Below, piece by piece: positions 1-10,900 of a stretch of 64,000 bases of DNA. The translations under genes were made by a program, and so were the position numbers. Source of the stretch: Chrysogorgia sp. JL179-B06 (lineage: Eukaryota; Cnidaria; Anthozoa; Scleralcyonacea; Chrysogorgiidae); assembly GCA_035772405.1 (NCBI GenBank), contig JAYKKM010000450.1, positions 1,957,501 through 2,021,500 on the forward strand, read 5' to 3'. A model generated the notes under the pieces. That model had not been told where the DNA came from and did not search any database. It saw only the letters and a list, made by a program, of their open reading frames with translations. How positions within the stretch are numbered: position 1 is the first letter of the stretch; the number at the start of each line of letters is the position of its first letter.

Positions 1-37
1 ATCATTTATTTTAATGTACACATATTAAAGGGAACTG

Positions 38-265
38 TACTCAAAAAATAAATTGCTTTTAGGCCTTTAAGTATAATGTTTAGAAATGTTAATAGTTTTA
101 CGGTATCTGCTCTTGTACTCGAGAAATAACGTTTTTATTCTCGTATTTTATGCTTCTGGCCGACATTTTAGAGTTTGCTCGAGGGCTCAAGTTCGATGTA
201 CAGCGGCGCTTTTCCTTTTTATGTTGACGTCATTGAGTGCTTGTCGTTTGTTCTTGCACTTAATG
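38..265. repeat. Dispersed repeat, also seen at 19.06-19.2 kb
   Basis: This stretch matches, with divergence, 19060-19210 and the inverted arm at 19796-19911. Shared words include TTTTATGCTTCTG and GAGAAATAAC. It is probably one arm of the same inverted-repeat element seen whole near 19 kb. The short open frames here have no recognisable protein features. Confidence 0.5.
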
Positions 266-396
266 GTGGCGTCAACATTGTAAAGAAACCCCCCCGGCTG
301 GACATCGAGTTTGAGCCATCGGGAAACCTTTGCAATTTCCGCACTCGCAAAATATCCTTCTCGTTGATTTCCTAAAAAACATACAGGTCAGAATTG

Positions 397-1472
397 GGCG
401 ACGCAATTTTCCCTTTCGTAAACGGTCGTTACCATCCCGAAGCGTCGTTACCATCCCAGCTCTCATAGAATGTTGGGTAAGCGGAGTAAAATTCCTCGTG
501 GTCCCAAGGTTCCCGCATACTTTGTTTGGTGCGGTGATATGTTCGTCGTGAAATTCAAAATATGTAAATATTTAGTATTTAGTATACAGGAGAGGAGCGT
601 TCATGCAGAAGAAATTATACATGGCAAACTGTCAATCCTGGACCAGTAAATTCGATTTTGTGATCGATAGTCACAACGTATATGTAGATACTTTCCAAAA
701 GGCAAACGACGTTATTCGGGATTTCGAAATATCAATCGCAATATTAACAACGTATGTTGCGAGGTTTCAAAGTATACAGTTTGTGGACTGACAAAATATA
801 TTTGTCGACCGACAAAATATATTTGTCGACCGACAAAATATATTTGTCGACTGAAACTATTATATGCGCATTGCATATATGGATCACCGTAATATATACT
901 GTATAACCATATAAATGTAGTTAAGCATTTCTACATTTGCCATAGAACATTCGTAAAGTCACTTACACTCTTTTTTTTTCGAATATATTTTATAAGAATA
1001 TCGAGGCTGAAATTTTAAGAAATGTTAAGAATATACCCAAGGCTGAGATTTTGTTAAGAACATATTTTTGCGTGTTGAAAATAAAATACAATAAAATCAC
1101 AAAATGTTTTTTAAAAATGAACTTTATTTTACCTTTGAAAAGTAGGGTAAATTCTTTCCTTTTTCTAACAAAACCAGCTAACAGCTAACAAAACGATAAA
1201 AACTGACTTGCTCCAAATCTGCCTCTTGATTGTTTCGGGTTTGTTTAAATTTGTTTTTTTCAAAGAACTTGCCATAAGCTTTTTAGATAGAGATATTATG
1301 AAAGAACACGAGGAGCCGCGAAATAAAGTGTGCGGGAATCTTGGGACCACGAGGAATTTCACTCCGCTTACCCAACATTTTATGAGAGCTGGGATGGTAA
1401 CGACCCTTTGGGATGGTAACGACCCTTTGGGATGGTAACGACCGTTTACGAAAGGGAAAATTGCGGCGCCGC
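397..1472. mobile_element. Inverted-repeat (TIR) element of about 1.1 kb
   Basis: The left arm (about 401-535) is the reverse complement of the right arm (about 1318-1468). Both carry the TCGTTACCATCCC word, ACCCAACATT and the GGGACCACGAGGAAT block. The right arm has three tandem copies of a 17-bp GGGATGGTAACGACC unit; the left arm has two. The centre has no recognisable ORF, so this looks like a non-autonomous DNA element. Confidence 0.7.
788..853. repeat. Three exact 22-bp tandem copies with an internal palindrome
   Basis: Three 22-bp copies containing GACAAAATATATTTGTC lie head to tail. Each unit is nearly self-complementary. The array sits between the arms of the 397-1472 element. Confidence 0.85.
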
Positions 1473-1974
1473 GCCATTAATCCAAGATGGCAGCTCAAGT
1501 GACCGGAACAAAGCGCAAGTATAGCGCAAGTAACTTTGTGCGAACTGTCAATCAAACAACATAGGTCTCTTCCCCTCTGCTTTACACCCCCAAGTTACCG
1601 CGCGTAACTATATATGGGGGTGTGGTACTTAGCTACGTAGTGAAAAAGGAACAAAGATTTTTTTATTCAACTTGCACAATCAAGGTTGTAATTACGAGGC
1701 CTTAAGATGACACGGGTTTAGTTCCCAACCGGAAGGCCCGATATTCGCAATTGTAAAATGACTTTGGAATTGAAATTTAGTGGCGAAAAAAAACTCCAAG
1801 GGCAAGGCCTTCGGTGAGAATTGAACTGGTCATGAGGTTGATGATAATGCCGGTGAACATTTATTTATGAATAATTTTGGCATTTATTTTGCTAGTGTGG
1901 AAATTTTCTAAGACCCAACCGAGACCACCCGTAAGAATCTTCTTTATTTTATAAATCTTGTATTAGGTCTATTG
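1473..1974. other. No gene seen; weak SINE-like traces
   Basis: No coding signal is seen. The words CCGGAAGGCC and TTCGCAATTG near 1728-1755 resemble the 3' part of the tRNA-derived SINE found elsewhere in the window, so a decayed copy is possible. Confidence 0.3.
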
Positions 1975-2390
1975 TAGATTATGCTGCGCCCGTATCCCAT
2001 TATTCCTTCACCAAAATATCTTCTTATCGACCTCGAGCGTATACAGAAGAGAGCATTATCAATAATATTACCGGATTATACTTATAAAGATGCATGTAAC
2101 TTCCTTCATCTTGATGATCATGTTACCCGTCACGATAAGTTATGTTCGAAACTGTTTGAAAACATTCTTAATGATCCGAACCACTTTGCTTTATGGTCTC
2201 TTACCAGAACGTTGTGAACAATCCAGATATCATTTACGACAACCTAGTTTTCAACTTACCAACATGCCGCGTTTGCCAACCACTGAGAAACAGGAGTCTT
2301 ACTTAATAACCATCACAGATGTCTAATGACGTCATAGATGTCTAATGATATCAACAATACCAATATCAATAAAGAATACTTCCAATGTCC
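1975..2390 (+). pseudogene. LINE reverse transcriptase 3' remnant, frameshifted
   Basis: The frame starting at 1981 reads LERIQKRALSIILP and LHLDDHVTRHDKLCSKLF. This is the pattern at the C-terminal end of many non-LTR reverse transcriptases. It stops at 2217, but the next frame carries on with PERCEQSRYHLRQPSF and TEKQESYLI, the usual end of such proteins. One frameshift therefore separates the two parts. An AATAAA lies near 2371. Only the last ~110 residues of the element survive. Confidence 0.7.
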
Positions 2391-2523
2391 ATTTTTGGTT
2401 GTCACACCCCAGTATTGACGTTGATGCATACGTCACTTCCGCCTGCCCACTACTTCCGGTAGCACTATATTCTTGTGATCAGTGAGAACATAAGTTCGTC
2501 CCCTGCTTGCCATTTTTTCTGTC

Positions 2524-3120
2524 ATGAATTACTGGGAACTCGAAGTCGTGACAGAGCCGCGAAGAAGACGACGAATCCGGACGACGGGCAACGACAAAGT
2601 CTTGCTGGAGATCTTCGAGCGAGTAGCCGGCGAAGACGGCGTCATCGATGCATTCGAATTACGTGATCTTCTCCAGACGTGCTTTCGCCAACACCTCGCC
2701 GGCGACTACAAGTTCAACCTGGAAACTTGCCGAAGCATGATCCTGTTACAAGACGAAGACAAGAGCGGTTGTGTTGAATTCGACGAGTTCCTTCGTCTGT
2801 GGCACGACATCAAGACATGGCACGGCGCCTTCAAGAAACACGACAGAGACGGCAGTAACGATATCGACGCCAAAGAGCTCTTGGGAGCTTTAGCGGAAGT
2901 AGACCTCAAATTAAGTCGCAAGACTTCGCAGATTTTTATACGGCGATATGCGAACAGAACGGGCAACATTAATGTGGACGATTTCTTCCAAATTATCGCC
3001 AGGACAAGGTGTCTGATGCGTTCCTTTGAGAGGCAGTTATTGAGAAGCGGAGGTATAGGCAGAAACCCGAAAGCCAGGTTCAAACTTGACGCGTACATCG
3101 AGGCCAGCATTGTTGCTTAA
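2524..3120 (+). CDS. Penta-EF-hand (calpain C-terminal-like) protein, 198 aa, intronless
   Basis: This 198-residue frame resembles the penta-EF-hand domain of calpains and the calpain small subunit. It has VIDAFELRDLLQTCF, FNLETCRSMILLQDEDKSG, VEFDEFLRLWHDIKTWHGAF, KHDRDGSNDIDAKELLGAL and a fourth loop read as NRTGNINVDDFFQII. The loops DEDKSGCVEFDE and DRDGSNDIDAKE keep the Asp/Glu pattern for Ca2+ binding; the NRTGN loop is weaker. No cysteine-protease domain is found upstream. The start at 2524 is the first ATG before the homology, and an upstream exon cannot be excluded. The first 20 residues are Arg-rich and family-unlike. The lack of introns suggests a retrocopy or a lineage-specific stand-alone PEF gene. 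Its local GC is higher than that of its surroundings, supporting real coding. Confidence 0.8.
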   Translation: MNYWELEVVTEPRRRRRIRTTGNDKVLLEIFERVAGEDGVIDAFELRDLLQTCFRQHLAGDYKFNLETCRSMILLQDEDKSGCVEFDEFLRLWHDIKTWHGAFKKHDRDGSNDIDAKELLGALAEVDLKLSRKTSQIFIRRYANRTGNINVDDFFQIIARTRCLMRSFERQLLRSGGIGRNPKARFKLDAYIEASIVA

Positions 3121-3915
3121 TTAGTGTTAAACCAGTTAAAACTCGTAACCTGGTGATTGTGTCGTTGTGCCTATGCAATGAAAAATTCAGTTGTAAAATA
3201 ACTCTTTTGTTTGAAAGAACTCTTGAAACTATAAAGACTAACCATTTACAACTTTTTCATATCTCACTTCACTCTTGAGATATTAAGATGTAAATGATCA
3301 TACTTAATATGACATCACAATGCATATTATTGAAAAATTCTGCATATTTTAATTATATTATCACATGGAATCTTTGATGATTTGCATATTTGATGTCATT
3401 GCATACATTTCCAGTGATTTCATTATACAGGGTGTATAAAAAAAAGCGCAACCTGGTTGATACTTGTAAACTAAACAACTTTCCATTAAATAAATGCACG
3501 AGTTTGTAGTAATTAGACAGTTATGCCCCTGGAATACGATTACAAGATAATTAAAATATACAACCCCCATGCACAACCCAGGGCTGTATGCAATACAACC
3601 CGAACCTTTTCAAGAACTTCAGTTACCAATACTGTTACAACCTGTTAACAAAGTTCAGCAACAATTTTAGCGAACATGCTTGTTCTTTCAATATAACTTG
3701 AGCCTTTTCTTCAGACCTAACATTTTTCATAACATTTATCAGATATAACATTGATCATGGCAAACGGAGTTTGGGAAGAAAATTGGATAAGCTTGCAAAA
3801 TTACACCCTATTTAATTAGTCTGTTTAAAGCATTACCATCAATGGCCTCACTTTTTACTTGCGTGTCTTGCATGTGTTCCTTATTTTAAGGATTAAGCAT
3901 GATAAACGCAAATTA
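3121..3915. other. No gene seen
   Basis: AT-rich sequence follows the EF-hand gene. The short minus-strand frame at 3361-3576 has no family features. No repeat was recognised here. Confidence 0.5.
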
Positions 3916-4353
3916 AGGGAGCTGTCGTTAATTCCACCCAGAAGGAAAACTGAAATTTTTTGTTAAAGTTTCGTGACCCAACCAAATTTCCCTGGATAGT
4001 TTCATGACCCAACTATACATTTTGTTTCAGTTTCGGCCCAGTACATCTTAAATTTTCATTCATACCGACAACACAGGAGTGCTGGGAACTGAGGGTAGTC
4101 TGGCAAGGGGTTCTCAAAACAACTTTTCTTTGGGTGTGATATGGATATTTCTTGGACTTACATAGCGTATATCAATTCCTATGTTATAAATATTTGTTTT
4201 CTAAGATTACTTTTGATACTAATCAAAAAGGTTTCATGGCGCGTCAAAGGTTTTCCAAATGTTTTCGTAGCCCCACTAACTTTGATTTATAGTTTCATGG
4301 CCCAGTACTTTTCCTTCTTCCCCCCTCCCTGGTGGAATTAATGACAGCTTCCT
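3916..4353. mobile_element. TIR element, copy 1
   Basis: The ends AGGGAGCTGTCGTTAATTCC and GGAATTAATGACAGC are inverted repeats of each other. A second copy lies at 18377-18825 and shares the interior, including CCGACAACACAGGAGTGCTG and GTTTCATGGCGC. There is no transposase frame, so it behaves as a MITE. Confidence 0.75.
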
Positions 4354-4652
4354 AACTAATCACTCCATGATTGTGATTGATTCAGATCGTAGTTGCTCTT
4401 AGCTTCAACAACCGACAGAGCAGTGGCTTTTTAATTTGGCTTGAATTATTCAAACTTTATCACGGGTTAGTCAAGTTCAATTTTCCAGATAAACTTTGGG
4501 CAACGACCATGTTCCTAGCTGACGCCCGGGTGCGCCACTATGCCACTGTTAACATTGTTCGTTTAACTATGCCATGATAACCGCGTTGTTATTGTATCGT
4601 TCGGGCAACATGCGCGACGTTTAGCCGTGTAGATCTCTCCGTTGGCACCACC
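4354..4652. other. No gene seen (3' flank of the DUF229 gene)
   Basis: This lies immediately downstream, on the minus strand, of the DUF229 stop codon. It would hold the 3' UTR. No convincing coding frame was found. Confidence 0.4.
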
Positions 4653-4846
4653 TCACGTTTTTGAACAGTAACAGAACTCTCTCAAAAGAGGATGTGTTGT
4701 CCTAATGCAGTCCGACTGGCTGCCGTATTCGTTTATCCTGCTCAGATGAGGATTGACGTGCGGGATACCGCTGATCACTTGTACCGTTGCCTCGTAGGTT
4801 CCCTCATTTGGCGACGTCTCCAATTGAAGCTGGTACATGCAACCTC
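4653..4846 (-). CDS. DUF229 gene, last exon
   Basis: After TTTCTATAG the exon reads MYQLQLETSPNEGTYEATV, then LSRINEYGSQSDC and FCYCSKT, then stop. SRIN-YG-QS-C and CYC are typical of the DUF229 C-terminus. A reading from an upstream ATG looks like a small secreted protein, but the splice phase and the family match make the exon reading preferable. Confidence 0.75.
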
Positions 4847-4948
4847 CTATAGAAATTAGAAAGGCAAGAACAGGTAGCCAATCAGATTGCAGCGTTTTCA
4901 TTAGACTACCAGTAAGTGTCAGCTACTAACTAGTAATACGTTCAGTAA

Positions 4949-4979
<31 letters not shown>

Positions 4980-7900
4980 GCCCCCCCCCCCCCCCCCCCC
5001 CCCCCCTCCCCCCCCCCTGGAGTTTATTTTCCCCATCCATGGTCCCCAGAGCCCAGACCGCGCACGCCGTGTGCAATTTGTTATCCGACAGAGGCCGTTT
5101 CGTCGTATGTAGATTTTGAACGTTATCTCGATCAATATTTACTCGATTTTAATTCTGAAAACAGATTTGAAATCATCGAGTCTAAATACATAACATACGT
5201 GTCTATTATATTACGAGAACGTGCATACCCTTCGTAAAAACGGATTTTGTACTTAGAAATTACTCGGCAATCAGGCTGTCGCTTCGTCGTATATTATTTT
5301 GAACGTTATCTCGATCAATATTTAACCGTTTTCAATTCTAAAAACAAATTTGGAATTAGAGAGTCTACATACATAACATACGTACCTATTATATTACGCA
5401 AACGTGTATACCCTTCGTAAAAACCTGTTTATGTAGTTCGTCAGATCACAAATCGCCAATGGCCGCTTTGCGTTATCTGCCCAAATATTGTCCTATTCAA
5501 ACGGATCACCCAAAACGACTTTTTACTTCCTTATAAGGAGTTGTTGTTACCTTTTAACGTCTTAGTCATGCTGTAGCCCTGCCCCGCATTCAAGTCTTCG
5601 TCCTCGTCACCTTTCGAGCTCACCACGATGGCAGACACGACGCGCTTGAATCCCAGCTTCGCGCACTTTCCGCTCAGCCCGTTTTTCTCCAGCCAGCCGT
5701 TGATCATCACGACGACGGCCAACCCGCTCTTGCGCACGTCCTCGTGGTCCACGTGCACCGCGCTCCAGTCCAAACACGGACAGTAGTGGAACGGTATGCC
5801 AGCCTGCTTGCACGTTCGCCACCCGAAATCCGTGAACAGGCTTTTTCCGTGCGGCAGGCCCTGCGGCTCCTTCGGATACGTGAGGAGGTGCTGCAGGGTC
5901 GCGTGCACGTCGAACGGTGTCGTGAGAACGTCGAGGTTCTTCTGTAAGTTCTTGAAAAGGTTCGGGTGGGCGGTTTTGAACCAAGGCGGAAACGTCATGG
6001 AAAGGAACGGTAGTCTTTCTTCCATACGACCGAGAACGGTCGAGCGGACGAAGCCGTACCGAAGACCGTGATCTCCGAAGACTATCAAAACAGTGTTATT
6101 CAGGTGGTTTTTCGCTTTCATGTTCTTGAGGAAGTCCAAGAGACGATCCTCGACCAAGGATATGAAATTGAAGTCTTCGTGGTGGCAGAAATCGGAATTC
6201 ATGTGGAATCCGAATTTCCGGGTGTTGGGGTAGGCGTCGAAGAAACCCTGGATCGCGTTCAGGCTCACGTTGTATATCGCCTCGGAGCCCAGGCAATGAC
6301 CCTTGATGTAGCTCACACCACGTGTCATCTTGTCGTACATGGGCGTGAGTACATTCAGAGCGGAGTACCAGAAGGGCAGAAGGTAATGGTCGATTGGCGG
6401 CTGGCAGAATCCCTTGAGACGCGTCGTGATGGCGCCGTTGTAGACTTCGTCTTCGTTGTAGTACGTAACGTAGCCATGTTTCTTGACGTCCTTGAATATC
6501 CATGGCCAGCGGTCGACGCACTTAGCGCCACTCTTGCTGTGTGGAAAGAGAAAAGGGAGTGTTTTAAGAAATAATTTCCATAGAGTTATAGCAACACGAA
6601 TGGAAGTTTGGGAGAACGAGAAATTAAAATAAACAAGACGCCCGCTAGACGTTAACTGGGCTAGGGAACAGTGAACTATGATGCGCAGGGAACTATGATG
6701 CAATCGCTGGCAGCCCGCAAAGCCTGTCGGTGAGGTATAACTGCTGAGTCATCCATTATCGCGACATAGAAAGGAAAATAACACAGGAAGGCTGCCGAAA
6801 CCTAGACTCGGTGCTACCACAGTAGCCCAAGTAATTATCCATAAAATAAATAGAAAACATTTTCCGTGTTGCCATAAATTATAGCAAGACGAATGGAAGT
6901 TTGGGAGAACGAGAAATTAAAATAAATTATACATAAATTATTCATAAATTATATATAAATTATATATAAATTATTCATAAATTATATATAAATTATACAT
7001 AAATTAACATAAAAAATTAAGCATTTTTCATGTTTCCACAATGTTATAGAAACACGAATGGAAGTGATGATAACTCGTTCGCTTTCTCACTCGTGAGAGA
7101 CACTACCAACATAAAATTCGTATCTCCATACGGTCATGTAATATCGTCTATATTTTAGTCACTTTCTGTAAAATATTTAGCAATTTTTATCAGAAATTGC
7201 CAAACATTGTAAATATATAAAAGAACACGTGGCCGCACTTTAACAACAAAACGAGGCTTCGTCGTCAAAGGTGGAAATAACATGACCTCATCTCGCAAAA
7301 GCACCATTTGTGCGACTTTTATATGGCTGTCCAACGCTTGGCCCTTTTATGCCCTCGTTTTCATGCAACTCGCACAAGCTTTACCCATTTTGGAATAAGG
7401 TCTATGCACAAAGAATGTTCTATTACCCTTTGCGTCCTTCTGGGAGTTCTTCAAAATGCCGTCCAACCAACAAGCCAACCAGTGCCGCCGTCGTACCATC
7501 GCCCAGAATGGAGTAGCCATTGAACATGTTCGACTTCAGCTCCTCTTTCATGTACTTATAAATCGGTCCGAGCTTCCTCTGGAAATGCGCGTGCGACGTG
7601 GAATCCAGCCCGACCATCATGACGTTCAGTGGTATACCCGGCTCGGTTTCCGCTTCGCGTTTCACGAGTTCCTCGCGTGGGTTCACCTCCATGTGAAACT
7701 CGAACTGTTTTCGACCATCGCTTCTTTCGACCGCCACGTGAACCATGTCCTCGTTTAACGTCACTTCGGGATTCGACGGAGTTAAGGTGCCCGTTCGGAA
7801 GACGTCGTAGCCTTGACCGGAGTTACTTTTCCCCCGGATAACTTGATACAGGACTTTGTTTACCTTGGCACCTAGAACGAGTTTAATATAAATGTAAACT

Positions 7901-10900
7901 AAAAATATAAATTTAAATGAATAATCTCAAAGATAAACAACATTAGCAAATAAATCTGAATAGTGAATATCTCAGAAGCGAAGCCCACTTCGCTTGAGAA
8001 AGCTGGAAAGGCCACTCTCTTCAAAAGATCTTTTAAAAAAAGCGGGAATTTACTTCCCAACTTTGAATAGTACGCAAGCTACCCACTGATCTCAAAAATA
8101 GGACTGGATTGAGCTTTCTATTGTATCTGATGAGCTGATTTTGAAGCTTGCATATTTACATAATGTAAATTGACGAGAGATCATTAGAAGCTCCGAGTTT
8201 GTAAGCAAATCAAACTGTGACGCTCGCGAAATAGGTTTAGTGTCTGGCCAATATAGTTTCTTTGGTAACATTAAATGCATAAAATCTTGAACCTAATTTG
8301 ACGTCTGGCTTCTCTCACTGGATAATTAGAGCCAACGGCGGCCATTACTAATGGACCAAAGTCGCAGTAAATCTGTAGGTAGGCCATGAATCGTTTACCC
8401 AATAATTTGAAAAATGTCTTCTGGTCCTCTTTATAGTAAAATTATTTGATTTTGTCGATGGTAAGAGCACATAAACCAACAAAAAACCTCATAGGATCCT
8501 CAGTTGGTCCCTTAGTAATGGCGGACTTCCGGCTTCATTTTCTGAATAATAGTTGCTCGATGATCAGTGGTGGGATATGAGAAAGCTGGAAAGGCCACTC
8601 TTTTCAAAGGCCACTCTTTTCTCAAAAAAAGGCGTGATTTTGACTAGTCCTCGAGCCTTCGCCCCAATCTAGGGCGCTGCGCAGTCATACCTGGAGAAAT
8701 CGTCAATTTTCCATGGTGATAAAATGTGAGATTTTTCTCGCCTTTGCATACCAAAGGTGAGACTTTCTCAATCATTCTCATTATCGTAGGATCAAACGGA
8801 TCGATGACTGGAAGGTTGCAGATCTTATTCGTTACTTTGGAATCTTTTTTATCCGTTTTCTACAAAACACAATTGAGTAATGACGTTCAAACATCAATAT
8901 CATGGAAACATTTATCAGAATCGTAGCAATAAATTCCAGGCGGGTATCTTAATAGGAGAATCAAAGCCCAGAAAAAATACACGTAAAAGTGCCATAGCAT
9001 AATTATGAAAACATTTCAGACAATCTTACTGTAAAATGCATATTCCAACACTCGAAATTTTCCTTCACCATAAATCCTTAGAACGTGTAGTTTAATCGAG
9101 TGAAATGCCAAATATTACTTGTAATACACCCAGAATCTTATCCCGGCATTACCACCACTCGTTGGCTAGGTTCTCGGCAACGATCTCAGTGGTCAGAGCA
9201 CTGCACTAGCATCGCGGATTCAATTCCAGCCGGAAGGCCTTGAAGTTGCATTTTTCGCAACTGGTCTCGGTTTGGTCTTAAAATGTATATATTCCAACAC
9301 TCGAAATTTTCCTTCACCATGCATAAATCCTTATTAGAACATATAGTTTAACGCTACTCTGGCCATTTACGCGTTACATGCATGTGCGCGTTTAAAAGAA
9401 CACCTGTTTCCTTTTTAAAAAAGGAAAATGCTGCTTTGTCGGAGCACGCGTGCGTTACCAACCATGAGATTGCGTGGTAAAATTCCCATATTTTTTCATT
9501 AAATGTTTTTATAATCATGTTATAGCTGAGCCTCCACTGCAGGCAACTCCAATCTGTGTCTTCCTAGCTGCAACGTTTTCAGTCTTTCTGTTTTGGCTGA
9601 GCCAAAGAAATACTCGGCCCATCCTCTTATTTATTTCTTTGGCTAGACCAAACCATTTATATAGACTGAAAACACGTTGCATCTACAGAGTTTGCTGCGA
9701 AGGAGTTATACAGTGTAGCTCTTTATGTGTATTTTCTAGGAAAATCTTCGGCCAAAAAAAAAAAAAAATTTCTATAACATTCCCCAGCATGTTAGGGTCG
9801 GTAGAGTAAGAAAAGGTTTTTATTTCTTTAAATAGTTATTCAAAGTCTGGAGTTGAATATAAATCCAAAAACCCAAGTTATGCCAATGTCATTTCTATTG
9901 TCTTTACAACCGGAAGTAAATGAGCGAGTATACGCGCTCTGATTGGTCCAATGAGGTGTGCTTTAAATTAATAATTGGTAATACCAACGGCTGACAAGAC
10001 TGTACCTGGACTAGTTTTGTCATTTTGACGAATTTTAAGTGGTTTTAATTACAAAAAGAAGTCAAGGAATACCTGGATAGAAGTCTAATCAAGTTACTAA
10101 CACAACAGAATGTTTTAACTGCAACTTTGAGTGCATTTTCGTCGTTAAAATCCCCAATGTGTTGCACGGAGGCGAAGCCACGCGCATGGATCAAGCTCTA
10201 CACGAGACAGGTAATCTGTAGTTTTCTTGGCTTTATTGACGATTTAAAGATATTATTTTATAAATGAAATAGAAAACGTAGTCGCTGTACGATTATAATC
10301 GAGTTGTAACGGCACTCGAGAAGCTAGTAAAACACGTTTTTTAATCTCTCGTGGCCGTAATACAACTCGATAATCGCACGCGAAACATTTAAATTTTAAA
10401 ATCATTCTTTCCATACAATAACAAAGTGTTTGGACGTTTCTTCGTTGCCAACTTGACGTGGTAAATACTCCGCAAATTCGCTATGAGTCTTCTCAGAAAA
10501 CCCTACAGAGGGTTTTCTATCCATCGACAATGCAAATAGTTGCCAACCCAACCCAGGGGGTTGGGTTGGGGTAACAATATATTTTTTGAATGCAATTATG
10601 ACATTCAAAATATATATTTTCACACAACTGTTCAGTGTTTTATTATTTATATATTTGTTTTATTATTATTATTGTTGTTATTATTATTTTACTTTTATGA
10701 TTATTTATATGCCGTTGATACAGGTTCGACACCAGACCCCATACGCTAAATGCTCCTTGACATCACTATATAAACATATAAATGCAATTGCGACAAAATA
10801 ACCCTAACCCCTACAAATTGTGTAACTACTTCCTCATTTATAATGGTTGAACTCTAATGGTGAATGTCATTCCCAGTAATTTGTTCTTGTAAACTCTAAT

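Noticed and set aside
4653..4901. Small secreted protein of 82 aa with a signal peptide (minus strand)
   Set aside because: The hydrophobic start lies in the intron. From the acceptor at 4847 the sequence matches the DUF229 C-terminus and fits the phase of the preceding exon.
10402..10540. Minus-strand coding exon of the DUF229 gene (…EYLPRQVGNEETSKHF…)
   Set aside because: It looks protein-like but has a stop, no suitable splice sites and no similarity to DUF229.
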